Shown: positions 7,066-15,315 of the stretch, in pieces | Numbering within the stretch: position 1 is the first letter of the stretch | How the letters are laid out: each line of letters begins with the position of its first letter | IMG/VR virus record: IMGVR_UViG_3300048590_000223 | Span: 1 to 22,970 of that record | Length of the DNA stretch: 22,970 bases | Direction: 5' to 3' (one strand) | Source: a virus | Program-made: the position numbers and the translations under genes | The notes under the pieces: generated by a model | Told to the model about the DNA's origin: nothing | The model's input: the letters and a program-made list of their open reading frames with translations, nothing else | Databases searched by the model: none

Positions 7066-8111
7066 CCGAGGAAACCCTCGTAGACGCCACCCCGACCGAC
7101 ATCACGCCGGCCGCCGTTACCCCCGAGCCCGTCGCGCCGGTTCAAGCCGAGCCGTCGATGGAGGAGACGATTCGCGAGACGTACCAGAAGCTCACGAATC
7201 CCGCTCCGACCCGCGAGCGTGGGCCGGATGGCAAGTTCCTGCGCACCGAACCAGCCGCAGCGCCCGGCGACACGGACGGGGTGGCGGAGGCGCAAGAGAT
7301 TGCCGCCGCCCCGCCTCCCGAGCCGAAACCGTGGGAACAGCCCCCGAACACCTGGAAGAAGGAAACCGCGGCCCAGTTCGCCGCACTCCCCGAGCCGGTC
7401 AAGCAGGAAATCCACCGCCGCGAGGAGGACTTCCACAAGGGCATCGCGCAGTACCGGGATGCCGCCGCATTCGGGCATTCGATGTTCGAGGACATCAGCC
7501 CGCACTTCGACACGATCCGCCAGTTGGGTGGCACGCCCAAAGAGGTGGTGCGCGAGGTGATGGGTGCGTGGCGCGCGCTCGCCACCGGCAGCCCTGAACA
7601 GAAACGGTCCACTCTGTTGCAACTCGCGCAGGGCTACGGTATCAGTCTCAACGAACTGGCCGACCCGCGTTACCGCGGCGAGCAGCCGGCTCCCGAACTT
7701 GCCCCCGTTCTACAACGCCTCGGGCAGCTCGAGCAGACGATTACCGAAAGCCAACGCGCCCGCGAAGAGGCCGAACATGCCGAGCGTGTGTCGGCCGCTC
7801 AGAAGTTCCTGAGCGACCCGAAGCACGAGCACATGGACACCGTCTTCGAGGACGTGGTGGCACTGGTCAGGGCTGGACGCGATCCCGAGCAAGCCTACGA
7901 ACAGGCGATCTGGGCGCACCCTGAAACGCGCGCGAAGCTGATGGCGAAACAAGACGCCGAGCGACGTGCGCGTGAGGCGGCCGAGGCCGCCGCCGCCAGA
8001 AAGGCCGCCGCCGTCAACGTGCAGCGCCGCGGGACACCCCCGGTCGCCGCCAAGCCCGGCACGATGGAGGACACCATCCGCGAGACGTACCGCAGCCTGC
8101 ACAACGGCTGA
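7062..8111 (+). CDS. Capsid scaffolding protein
   Basis: A 349-residue acidic, helical, proline-rich protein placed directly before the major capsid gene, the expected scaffold position. The N-terminus (1-30) is proline- and threonine-rich. The core (100-300) is coiled, with long runs of E, R, A and Q. No transmembrane or catalytic motif is seen. A near-identical helix motif appears at both ends: SMEETIRETYQKL at 32-44 and TMEDTIRETYRSL at 334-346. Scaffolds commonly bind the coat protein through a terminal helix, so the second copy is a good candidate. The start is ATG overlapping the previous stop. The 48-base gap to the capsid gene contains the perfect palindrome GTGGCGCCAC (8122-8131). 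Confidence 0.85.
   Translation: MTEETLVDATPTDITPAAVTPEPVAPVQAEPSMEETIRETYQKLTNPAPTRERGPDGKFLRTEPAAAPGDTDGVAEAQEIAAAPPPEPKPWEQPPNTWKKETAAQFAALPEPVKQEIHRREEDFHKGIAQYRDAAAFGHSMFEDISPHFDTIRQLGGTPKEVVREVMGAWRALATGSPEQKRSTLLQLAQGYGISLNELADPRYRGEQPAPELAPVLQRLGQLEQTITESQRAREEAEHAERVSAAQKFLSDPKHEHMDTVFEDVVALVRAGRDPEQAYEQAIWAHPETRAKLMAKQDAERRAREAAEAAAARKAAAVNVQRRGTPPVAAKPGTMEDTIRETYRSLHNG
7157..7185 (+). repeat. 29-bp repeat, N-terminal scaffold motif copy
   Basis: It encodes the MEETIRETY motif. It matches 26 of 29 bases with 8063-8091, the mismatches all at codon third positions. Confidence 0.85.
8063..8091 (+). repeat. 29-bp repeat, C-terminal scaffold motif copy
   Basis: Second copy of the scaffold motif, encoding MEDTIRETY just before the stop. 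26 of 29 bases match the copy at 7157-7185. Confidence 0.85.
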
Positions 8112-8145
8112 ACGTCACCGGGTGGCGCCACGTAACCACGCATCC

Positions 8146-8152
8146 AAGGAGA
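8146..8152 (+). promoter_or_regulatory. Strong ribosome-binding site of the capsid gene
   Basis: AAGGAGA lies seven bases before ATG 8160. It is among the best Shine-Dalgarno matches in the window, fitting the highest expression demand of the capsid gene. Confidence 0.85.
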
Positions 8153-8159
8153 TTGCCAG

Positions 8160-9149
8160 ATGGCATCACCCGGTCAGTCCAGTCTGTTCACGACGTTCAC
8201 CGAACTCGTGACCACGACCTACCGCAACCACAAGAAGGAAGTTGCGGACAACGTCTCGAACCACAACGCGCTGTTCCGGCGCCTGACGCAGAAGGGCAAG
8301 ATCCGTCGCGAGGACGGCGGCCTGTCGATCGTCGAGGGTCTGGAGTACGCCGAGAACTCGACGTACACCCGCTACAGCGGCTATGACCCGCTCAACGTCG
8401 AAGCGGTCGACGTGCTGTCGGCTGCGGAGTATCCGTGGCGCCAGGTGAGCGTGAACGTCGCGGCCTCGGGCCTCGAGATCCGCTCCAACTCGGGCGAGAA
8501 CCGCATCGTCAACCTGGTCAAGACGAAGATCAAGAACGCGCAGAAGTCGATGGCGAACGGACTGGCCGAGGACCTGTACTCGGCGGGCTCCCTGTCGAAC
8601 CAGATCGGCGGCCTGCAGAGCATCATCGCGGATGCCGGCACGGGCACGGTGGGCGGCATCGACTCGTCCACGTTCACGTTCTGGCAGAACGTCGTGCAGT
8701 CCGCCGCAGCGCCGTTGCAGGGCGGCTCGGCGATCACGCCGGGGTCCACGACGATCGAGTCGCTGATGCTGCCCCTGTACCTGCGCCTCACGCGCGGTGC
8801 GGATCATCCTGACCTGATCGTGATGGACGAGACCTACTTCACGTTCTTCGAGCAGTCGCAGACCAGTCTCAAGCGCTACGCGCCGGACGATGATGGTCAG
8901 GCGGGCATGCTGGCGATGAAGTACAAGAACGCCGACGTGTTCCACGACAGTTCAGCGAGCGGCATTTCCGCGGCTCACGGCTACTTCATCAACACCGACT
9001 ACCTGTCGATGGTGGTGCATCAGGACGCCGACATGGAGATCATGCCCGAGCTGCGCTCGATCAACCAAGACGCGGTGGTGGTTCCGGTAATCTGGCAGGG
9101 AAATCTCTGCTGCTCGAACCGGAAGCTCCAGGGCGTGATGAAGGCATAA
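8160..9149 (+). CDS. Major capsid protein
   Basis: A 329-residue protein directly after the scaffold with a strong ribosome site. The N-terminal helix (TELVTTTYRNHKKEVADNVSNHN), the early loop IRREDGGLSIVEGLEYAENSTY, the central AAEYPWRQVSVNVAASGLE, and the C-terminal strand WQGNLCCSNRKLQGVMKA are the pattern I associate with the HK97-fold capsid family found in many podovirus-like phages (Bordetella BPP-1-like and relatives). The order scaffold, coat, decoration agrees. No protease or cleavage site is seen, consistent with scaffold-assisted rather than protease-matured assembly. Confidence in the role is high; the exact subfamily is a recollection and not checked. Confidence 0.93.
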   Translation: MASPGQSSLFTTFTELVTTTYRNHKKEVADNVSNHNALFRRLTQKGKIRREDGGLSIVEGLEYAENSTYTRYSGYDPLNVEAVDVLSAAEYPWRQVSVNVAASGLEIRSNSGENRIVNLVKTKIKNAQKSMANGLAEDLYSAGSLSNQIGGLQSIIADAGTGTVGGIDSSTFTFWQNVVQSAAAPLQGGSAITPGSTTIESLMLPLYLRLTRGADHPDLIVMDETYFTFFEQSQTSLKRYAPDDDGQAGMLAMKYKNADVFHDSSASGISAAHGYFINTDYLSMVVHQDADMEIMPELRSINQDAVVVPVIWQGNLCCSNRKLQGVMKA

Positions 9150-9162
9150 GGGAGCACATCAC

Positions 9163-9657
9163 ATGGCATTTCGTATCACGTCTCAGGTGCTCGGTTCGCA
9201 GCCGATCGCAGACAGTTCCGACACGGCGAATCACGCGCTCGGCACGATCGTCACGGCGGTCGATCCGACGTTGGGCGGCGGCGAGTTCATCTACCTGAAG
9301 GGCGTTGCCTCGACGGTGGTGGGCTCGATCGTCAACTACGACGACGGCTTCCAGACCGCGCTCGACTCGACGGCCGTCACCGGCCCGCCGCGTCCGCTCG
9401 CGATTGCGATGTCGGCCAACGACGCGGGCGACTATGGCTGGTATCAGATCAGCGGTCTCGCGGTCGCGACGAAAGCGGCGGCTGTGTCGTTCGCGGACGG
9501 TGCCAACTTCGGCTCCGGCTCGGGCCTCGCGGTTGCGGCGGCCACTGGATCGATCATCCAGGGCGCCGTCGTGCGCACGGTCGCGTCGGCGAAGTCGGGT
9601 GTCGTCACGGTGGCGGTGGCGATCAACCGCCCGGCCAACGGGACCGACATTTCATAA
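9163..9657 (+). CDS. Capsid decoration/head-stabilising protein
   Basis: A 164-residue protein 13 bases after the capsid gene, preceded by GGGAG. The text is beta-rich and glycine/alanine-rich (GEFIYLKGVASTVVGSIVNYDDG, GWYQISGLAVATKAA, SIIQGAVVRTV), the look of small capsid cement proteins. It ends just before a strong terminator. No enzyme motif. The role is inferred from position and composition; it could alternatively be a minor head protein. Confidence 0.8.
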   Translation: MAFRITSQVLGSQPIADSSDTANHALGTIVTAVDPTLGGGEFIYLKGVASTVVGSIVNYDDGFQTALDSTAVTGPPRPLAIAMSANDAGDYGWYQISGLAVATKAAAVSFADGANFGSGSGLAVAAATGSIIQGAVVRTVASAKSGVVTVAVAINRPANGTDIS

Positions 9658-9666
9658 CTCCCCCTG

Positions 9667-9696
9667 GGGGCGGGCCTTCGGGCTCGCCCCTTTTTT
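9667..9696 (+). terminator. Intrinsic terminator after the capsid/decoration genes
   Basis: A ten-base-pair stem (GGGGCGGGCC, one G-T wobble with GGCTCGCCCC) closes a TTCG loop and is followed by TTTTTT (9691-9696). The ribosome site GGAGG of the next gene begins immediately after the T run. Confidence 0.92.
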
Positions 9697-9701
9697 GGAG
9701 G
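9697..9701 (+). promoter_or_regulatory. Ribosome-binding site abutting the terminator
   Basis: GGAGG directly follows the terminator T run and lies four bases before ATG 9706, supporting that start over the out-of-frame ATG at 9702. Confidence 0.8.
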
Positions 9702-9705
9702 ATGG

Positions 9706-11082
9706 ATGAGCCGACCGACCACGACCGTGGTACAGCTTCCGTATAGGAACCCGCACGCCACGGCCCCGCTCATCCTGCCGGTGCTCGTCGTGTCGAACAC
9801 GCCCGACGAAGACATCGAGCGCAACATCGCCGCCAACAGCGCACTCGACCTCGCGTGGATCGGCCCACGCCCGGCGCACGATCGGGTGGCGATCATGTGC
9901 GGTGGCGGGCCGTCGATTGCGGACCATCTGGACGAAATCCGCAGCACCGAGGGGACGCTGTTCGCGATGAACGGCGCGTCGCGGTTCCTGCACGAACACG
10001 GCATCACGGTCGATTACCAGGTGATCGCCGATGCCAAACTGGAGACGGCGGCGCTGGTGGACCCTGATGCGGGAAGCCACCTGTTCGCCTCGCAAGTAAA
10101 CCCCGAGACGCTCGCTCGCGCGCCCGATGCAACGCTGTGGCATCTCTGTGTCGATGAGACGATGGATCGATTGTTTCCCGTGGAACGTCGGCGCGCGGGC
10201 GGGTACTCGCTGATCGGTGGTGGAGCTTCGGTTGGCAATTCCGCGCTCTGCCTCGCCTACGTGATGGGCTACCGGCGCTTCGAGTGCTACGGGTACGACT
10301 CCAGCCACCGCAACGACGCGAGCCATGCTTACGAGCAGGACATGAACCGCTTCATTCCCACGGTCGAAGTGGAATGGGCCGGCGAGACGTATCTTTCCTC
10401 GGTCGCCATGAAGGCGCAGGCCGAGAAGTTCCAGATCACCGGGCAGGCGCTCGAGCAGGAAGGCTGCACGATCAACCTGCACGGCGACGGCCTGCTGCCC
10501 GCGATGTGGAACACCGACGCCTCGAACCTGACCGAGTGCGACAAGTACCGCCTGATGTGGGCGACCGACAGTTATCGCTGCGTTTCCCCCGGCGAGAAGG
10601 CGGTGCCGCTGATCCTCGCGCACTTGAAGCCCGCGGGGCTGGTGCTCGACTTCGGCTGCGGGACGGGGCGCGCCTCGCTGGCGCTCGCGAAGGCGGGCCT
10701 CGACGTGCTGCTGATCGACTTCGCGGACAACTGCCGCGACGAGGAAGCGATCGGCCTGCCGTTCCTCGAGTGGGATCTCACCCGCCCGCTGCCGCCGCAC
10801 GCGCACTACGGGATCTGCTGCGATGTCATGGAGCACATCCCGACCGAAGACGTGCCGGCCGTGCTGGCGAATATCGCGATGGCGGCCGACAACGTGTTTT
10901 TCCAGATCAGCACCGTGCCTGACGACATGGGCGCGCTGATCGACGAACCGCTGCACCTGACCGTGCGACCGCATGAATGGTGGCACGAGCAGTTGTCGCG
11001 GTTCGGTTCCGTGACCTGGGAGCAAACGCTGCCGGGCGCGTCGTGTTTCATTCTGAGGAGTTCCACATGCCCATCGCACTGA
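9706..11082 (+). CDS. DUF115/MptE-like domain fused to a SAM-dependent methyltransferase
   Basis: A 458-residue protein with two enzyme-like domains. Residues 60-240 resemble the DUF115 / MptE-like family: IMCGGGPSI (63-71), MNGASRFLHEHGI, then YSLIGGGASVGNSALCLAYVMGYRRFECYGYDSSH (167-201). Such domains are known from archaeal 6-hydroxymethylpterin diphosphokinase and from bacterial flagellin glycosylation loci, and are annotated in some phage proteins. Residues 300-445 are a class I methyltransferase: LDFGCGTGRASLALAKAG (314-331, SAM loop), VLLIDFADN (335-342), and YGICCDVMEHIP (368-379). It lies just behind the capsid terminator and before assembly genes. No structural role is apparent; substrate unknown. 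It overlaps the following gene by 16 bases. Confidence 0.85.
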   Translation: MSRPTTTVVQLPYRNPHATAPLILPVLVVSNTPDEDIERNIAANSALDLAWIGPRPAHDRVAIMCGGGPSIADHLDEIRSTEGTLFAMNGASRFLHEHGITVDYQVIADAKLETAALVDPDAGSHLFASQVNPETLARAPDATLWHLCVDETMDRLFPVERRRAGGYSLIGGGASVGNSALCLAYVMGYRRFECYGYDSSHRNDASHAYEQDMNRFIPTVEVEWAGETYLSSVAMKAQAEKFQITGQALEQEGCTINLHGDGLLPAMWNTDASNLTECDKYRLMWATDSYRCVSPGEKAVPLILAHLKPAGLVLDFGCGTGRASLALAKAGLDVLLIDFADNCRDEEAIGLPFLEWDLTRPLPPHAHYGICCDVMEHIPTEDVPAVLANIAMAADNVFFQISTVPDDMGALIDEPLHLTVRPHEWWHEQLSRFGSVTWEQTLPGASCFILRSSTCPSH

Positions 11083-11654
11083 TGCCCCAGCGCCCGCCCT
11101 TCGTGACCTTCGAGCAGCGCGCCGTCGAAGACCGCAATGCCTCGATCGCCGCCGGGGGCCTCGTGATGCGCGATGTCGATTACGTGATCGTGCGCCAGGT
11201 GGGCAGCAAGGACACCGTAGAGAAACTGGCCGACGAATGGCTGAATGACCTTGACCGTCTGGTGCAGAACGGCACCTACCCGGCCGAGTGGGCGCGGCAC
11301 TTCCGCGAGAAGTACATGGCGTTCAAGGCGGGGCAGTCCGAGCCCGAGTTGGGCCTGTCGGTGCGGCAATGGCCGTCGCTGTCGAAGGCGCAGGCCGAGA
11401 ACTGCATCGCCGCGGGGGTGCGCACCGTCGAGGACGTGGCGAACATGAACGAGCCCACGATGCAGCGCGTCGGCATGGGTGCGCGCGAGTTGAAGGCGAA
11501 GGCCAAGACGTACATCGAGAGCCGCGACGCGAACAAGGCCGCCGAGCAGATCACGGCCCTGCGCGCCGAGTTGGACAACAAGAACACGCGCATCGAAACG
11601 CTCGAGCAGCGGCTCTCGGCGCTCGAAGCACAATCCGGTAAGCGGCGCGCATGA
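11067..11654 (+). CDS. Helix-hairpin-helix-like phage protein with coiled coil
   Basis: A 195-residue protein. The frame is open upstream to 10977, but the start is ATG 11067, six bases after GAGGAG (11055-11060), giving MPIALMPQRPPFVTFEQRAVEDR, a start typical of a protein family placed before the adaptor in podovirus structural loci. Residues 118-150 (TVEDVANMNEPTMQRVGMGARELKAKAKTY) read as a helix-hairpin-helix or SAP-like segment, and 158-188 as a coiled coil. It may be a minor head or assembly factor. It overlaps the next gene by ATGA. Confidence 0.82.
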   Translation: MPIALMPQRPPFVTFEQRAVEDRNASIAAGGLVMRDVDYVIVRQVGSKDTVEKLADEWLNDLDRLVQNGTYPAEWARHFREKYMAFKAGQSEPELGLSVRQWPSLSKAQAENCIAAGVRTVEDVANMNEPTMQRVGMGARELKAKAKTYIESRDANKAAEQITALRAELDNKNTRIETLEQRLSALEAQSGKRRA

Positions 11655-12358
11655 ACCTGCTCGCCATCGTTCGTGCTGCGTGCGCCGAGCTGTCGCTCCC
11701 GCAGCCCTCGGCGGTGGTGGGGGCGACCGACCAGACGGCCGTGCTGATGCTGGCGCTCGCGAACAGCGAGGGGCGGGACTTGTCACGCAGGTATGCGTGG
11801 CAGGCGCTCACGCGCGAGGCCACGTTCACGACGGTGGCCGCGGAATCGCAGGGCACGCTCGCCGGCATCGTGAGCGGCCAACTGGTGCGCTACATCGTCA
11901 ACGACACGATCTGGAACCGCACCACCGGGGAGCCGGTGCTCGGCCCCCGGGCGGGGACGATCTGGCAGGGCTACAAGGCGGTGACGTTCTCGAGTCCGCT
12001 CAACGAGTACCGCATCCGCGGCAACGAACTGCTGTTCATCCCGACCCCCACGGCGGGGCACACCTGCGCGTTCGAGTACGTGAGCCGGTACTGGTGTACG
12101 GACGTGACGGGAGCGACCTACCGCGATGCGTTCGCGGCGGATACCGACCTCGCGCTCATCGATGACGAACTGCTGCTCTCGGGTCTCTTGTGGCGCTGGC
12201 GCAAGGCGAAGGGGTTCGACTACGCCGAGGAGCACATGCACCACGAGCGCCAGGTCGCCGACGCGATGGCGCGCGATGGGACCAAGCCGATCCTCGACAT
12301 GGCCGGGCCGATGGATCACGGCCTGCCGGTGGCGATCGGGCGGGTGATCGGGACGTGA
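11651..12358 (+). CDS. Head-tail adaptor / tail tubular protein A-like
   Basis: A 235-residue protein. The helical N-terminus (LLAIVRAACAELSLPQPSAVVG), central strand region (TIWNRTTGEPVLGPRAGTIWQGYKAV, EYRIRGNELLFIPTPTAG) and helical C-terminus (LIDDELLLSGLLWRWRKAKGFDYAEEH) match the general look of small phage adaptor proteins such as P22 gp4 and T7 gp11. The position before a longer nozzle-like protein agrees. No catalytic motif. The overlap with the preceding gene is ATGA and with the next is GTGA. Family placement is by recollection. Confidence 0.75.
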   Translation: MNLLAIVRAACAELSLPQPSAVVGATDQTAVLMLALANSEGRDLSRRYAWQALTREATFTTVAAESQGTLAGIVSGQLVRYIVNDTIWNRTTGEPVLGPRAGTIWQGYKAVTFSSPLNEYRIRGNELLFIPTPTAGHTCAFEYVSRYWCTDVTGATYRDAFAADTDLALIDDELLLSGLLWRWRKAKGFDYAEEHMHHERQVADAMARDGTKPILDMAGPMDHGLPVAIGRVIGT

Positions 12359-13926
12359 GGCAGGCGCTCCTACAAAAGCCACGCGGCGCACCGCGCTCGC
12401 GCTCGGTATCGCTGCCGCCGCCGATCGGCGGACTCAATGCGCGCGATTCGGTCGCGAACATGGAGCCCGAGGACGCGCTGCTGCTCGACAACTGGTTTCC
12501 GCGCACCACCGACGTAGCCGTGCGCAACGGCTACACGGCGCACTGCACGTTCACGGGCAACTGCGAGACGGTGGTGGTCTACACGGGCCACGCGGCCACG
12601 AAGATCTTCGTCGCGGTCAACACGACTGCGGACCTCATCATCAACGCCACCACGGCGGGGGCGATCTCGACGGCGGTGGTGGGTAGCACCGGCCCGACCG
12701 TGCAGGCGATCACGAACAGCCGCTGGGACTACGTGAACTATGGCACCGCGGGGGGCATGTTCCTGTCGATGGTGAACGGTGCCGACACGGCGCTCGAGTA
12801 CGACGGCACGACCTGGAGCACGGCGACGCTGACGCACGCGGACCTCGCTTCGACAGACGACCTGTTCACGAACGCGGTCTATGCCGAGCGGATCTGGTAC
12901 GGGGAAAAGAACACCTTCAACGTGTACTACCTGCCCGTGCGCACGAAGTCCGGCGCGATGACCAAGCTCAACGTGGGCTCGTTCTTCAAGCTGGGCGGGT
13001 CGCTCAATTCGATCGTGACCGTCACCGACGCCGCCGACGCGCTCACGGATTACATTGCGTTCGTCTCGACCGAGGGCGAGGTGATTGCCTATGCCGGGAC
13101 GGATCCCGCGACGCCGGCCGACTGGGTGCGCGCGGCGCATTTTCGCATCGGCCGCCCGGTCTGCAAAGGTCAACGAGCCTGGTGCAAGCTCGGCGCGGAT
13201 GCGCTCATCACCTGCGCGGACGGGATCGTGTCGCTGAGACGCGCGATTGCGACCGACCGCGCCGAGAATGCCTCGAGCATTTCGGACAAGATCCGCGACC
13301 TCATCAACGCCGACGTGGCCGTGCATGGGACGCGCTTCGGCTGGCAGATCGAAGTCCATCCCACGGGATCGAAGCTCATCTGCAACGTGCCGACGCTGGA
13401 GAACTCCACCTCGCGCCAGTACGTGATGAACACCCAGACCGGCGCGTGGTGCCGCTACACGGGCTGGGATGCGTTCTGCTTCGGGGTCGCAAAGGACACG
13501 CTCTACATGGGCGGGGCGGGGATTCTCGTGATCGCCGACAGCGGCAGCGAAGACGGCGGGGACTCGATCTCGACCGACTGCCGGCAGGCGTTCAACTACT
13601 TCGGGGCTCGCGGACAGACGAAGCAACTGAGCCTGATGCGCCCGATCCTGTCGATCACCGGGGCCGCCGAGGTGGCCGTGGGCGTCGATACCGACTACGG
13701 CGCGAACGCCACGCTGGCGATGCAGACCATCCAGGGCGGTGCGGGCGATCCGTGGGGCGGCGTGTGGTCCGCCGCGTGGGCGCAGGCCGCTGCGGTGTAT
13801 CGCAGTTGGTTCGGCGTGGCGGGTGAGGGGTTCGCGCTCGCACCGCGTCTCAAGACGATCACCGATGGCGTCGAAGTGACGTGGAGTGCGACCGACGTGG
13901 TTCACGAAGTGGGCGGCAGACTTTGA
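12355..13926 (+). CDS. Tail nozzle / tail tubular protein B-like
   Basis: A 523-residue protein beginning at GTG 12355, which overlaps the previous stop (GTGA). The frame is open further upstream to 12190, but that part lies inside the adaptor gene and reads as arginine-rich shadow. The N-terminus SVSLPPPIGGLNARDSVANM (about residues 14-33), followed by DALLLDNWFPRTTDVAVRNGY, is typical of nozzle-like proteins of podoviruses (the T7 gp12 / P22 gp10 position). The rest is beta-rich throughout with many W, Y, G and T, fitting a propeller-like protein. The next gene follows without a gap. Confidence 0.8.
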   Translation: MRQALLQKPRGAPRSRSVSLPPPIGGLNARDSVANMEPEDALLLDNWFPRTTDVAVRNGYTAHCTFTGNCETVVVYTGHAATKIFVAVNTTADLIINATTAGAISTAVVGSTGPTVQAITNSRWDYVNYGTAGGMFLSMVNGADTALEYDGTTWSTATLTHADLASTDDLFTNAVYAERIWYGEKNTFNVYYLPVRTKSGAMTKLNVGSFFKLGGSLNSIVTVTDAADALTDYIAFVSTEGEVIAYAGTDPATPADWVRAAHFRIGRPVCKGQRAWCKLGADALITCADGIVSLRRAIATDRAENASSISDKIRDLINADVAVHGTRFGWQIEVHPTGSKLICNVPTLENSTSRQYVMNTQTGAWCRYTGWDAFCFGVAKDTLYMGGAGILVIADSGSEDGGDSISTDCRQAFNYFGARGQTKQLSLMRPILSITGAAEVAVGVDTDYGANATLAMQTIQGGAGDPWGGVWSAAWAQAAAVYRSWFGVAGEGFALAPRLKTITDGVEVTWSATDVVHEVGGRL

Positions 13927-14343
13927 GTGCGCCGCGTCATCCTCAACGAGCGCGACCGCTGTGCCGAATGGGCGCGGCAGCGGATTCCGCATGTGGAGTC
14001 GTGGGGCGAGTGGTGCGAGGCGATCGGGCTCGAGGACGACGGCGAGCTGCTGGCGGTGGTGGTCTACAACCTCTACAGCTCGGCCGATATTGCAATGCAC
14101 ATTGCGGCGGTGCCAGGGCGACGTTGGATGACCCGCGAATTCCTGCGCGTGGCATTCCGCTACCCATTCGTGCAGTTGGGCTGCCGGCGCGTGTCGGGCT
14201 ACGTGCCGGCGTCGAATGCCGACGCGCTGCGGTTCGATCTCCACTTGGGATTCGTGCGCGAGGGCTTGCTGAGAGAAGCGCTGGTGACTGGGGAAGATGT
14301 GGTGGTGCTCGGAATGCTGAAATCTGAATGTAGGTTCCTATGA
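13927..14343 (+). CDS. GNAT-family N-acetyltransferase
   Basis: A 138-residue protein with a GTG start directly after the preceding stop. The segment GCRRVSGYVPASNADALRFD (85-104) followed by LHLGFVREGLLREAL (105-119) is the conserved GNAT C-terminal half: the strand before the helix, N-x-x-A-x-x-F helix, then LGF and a glycine/leucine turn. Residues 40-60 form the central strand pair. It sits between nozzle-like and internal virion genes. Acetyltransferases of this type occur in some phages, where the substrate is generally unknown. Length is slightly short for a full GNAT (typically about 150-170), so the acetyl-CoA loop is not clear by eye. It overlaps the next gene by ATGA. Confidence 0.78.
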   Translation: MRRVILNERDRCAEWARQRIPHVESWGEWCEAIGLEDDGELLAVVVYNLYSSADIAMHIAAVPGRRWMTREFLRVAFRYPFVQLGCRRVSGYVPASNADALRFDLHLGFVREGLLREALVTGEDVVVLGMLKSECRFL

Positions 14344-15314
14344 AAATCTATACCCGCGTCGTGATCGACATGGCGACGAGCGAAGTGCTCGAGGCCGACA
14401 GTTACGAGTACGACGGCCCCATCGCTGAGTGCAAGAAGGGCGGCAAGGCACCGAAAGCCCCCGACCCGAACGTGGTGTCTGCCGCGCAGACGCGCAGCAA
14501 TCAGGACACCGCAGCCTACAACGCGGCCCTGAACCGCACGAACACCTACACCCCCGCGGGGTCGAGCGAGTTCACCGTGACCGGAACCGATCCAAGCGGT
14601 GCGCCGATCTACCGGCAGGACGTGAAGCTCGCGCCCGATGCGCAGGCGCTCTACGACCAGCAGCTCGCGCAGTCGCGCGAACTCGGCAACGTCGCGCAGG
14701 GGATGATGAACCGCGTCGGCGAGAACTACGCGCAGCCGCTCGACACCTCGAGCGCGCCGAAACTCTACGGGGCGGATGACCTGCTCGCCGCGCGCCAGCA
14801 GGCGCAGGACGCGCTCTACAACCGCCAGACGGCCTACCTCGACCCGCAATGGCAGCAGCGCGAGGAAGCGTTTCGCACGCGCATGGCGAACCAGGGCATC
14901 ACCGAGGGCAACGAGGCGTGGCAGAACGCGAAATTCGATGAGGACCGCGCGCGCAGCTTCGACTACGGTCAGGCGCGCGATGCGGCCATTGGCGCGGGTG
15001 CGGCCGAGACCGGAATGCTCGCCGACATCTCGGGCCGCCAGCGGGCGCAGACGATGCAGGAACTGTACGCGAACCGCGCGCTGCCGCTGAACGAGTTCAA
15101 CGCGCTGCGTTCAAGCTCTCAGGTGGACATGCCGCAGTTCGAGGGTGCTGCGAACGTCAACTCCGCGAACACCGACGTGAGCGGGAACATGTGGAACGCC
15201 TACCAGGCGCAACTCGACCGCTACAACGCCCAGCAGGCGCAGTCGAACGCGATCATGTCGGGCCTGTTCGGGCTCGGCTCGGCGGGCATCGGCGCATGGG
15301 GCATGAGGGGCTGA
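14340..15314 (+). CDS. Internal virion / tail protein
   Basis: A 324-residue protein, helical and Q/N/A-rich: AAQTRSNQDTAAYNAALNRTNTY, LYDQQLAQSRELGNVAQGMMNRVG, RTRMANQGITEGNEAWQ. The pattern matches the first of the internal (ejection) proteins in podovirus loci, between nozzle-like and larger ejection proteins. A hydrophobic, glycine-rich C-terminus (NAIMSGLFGLGSAGIGAWGM) may insert in the membrane. No enzyme motif. It starts at ATG overlapping the GNAT stop; one base separates its stop from the next ATG. Confidence 0.78.
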   Translation: MKIYTRVVIDMATSEVLEADSYEYDGPIAECKKGGKAPKAPDPNVVSAAQTRSNQDTAAYNAALNRTNTYTPAGSSEFTVTGTDPSGAPIYRQDVKLAPDAQALYDQQLAQSRELGNVAQGMMNRVGENYAQPLDTSSAPKLYGADDLLAARQQAQDALYNRQTAYLDPQWQQREEAFRTRMANQGITEGNEAWQNAKFDEDRARSFDYGQARDAAIGAGAAETGMLADISGRQRAQTMQELYANRALPLNEFNALRSSSQVDMPQFEGAANVNSANTDVSGNMWNAYQAQLDRYNAQQAQSNAIMSGLFGLGSAGIGAWGMRG

Positions 15315-15315
15315 T

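Noticed and set aside
8122-8131. Palindrome GTGGCGCCAC between scaffold and capsid genes as a terminator
   Set aside because: A perfect ten-base palindrome, but with no loop or T run; at most a processing or protein-binding site, not claimed.
9652-11079. 475-codon antisense open frame across the DUF115-methyltransferase gene
   Set aside because: It lacks any recognisable motif, and the plus-strand frame has two enzyme-like domains with a ribosome site.
12370-14244. 624-codon antisense open frame across the nozzle-like gene
   Set aside because: It is arginine- and histidine-rich with no domain text, and the plus-strand genes beneath it have clear families. Long antisense frames are expected by chance at this GC content.
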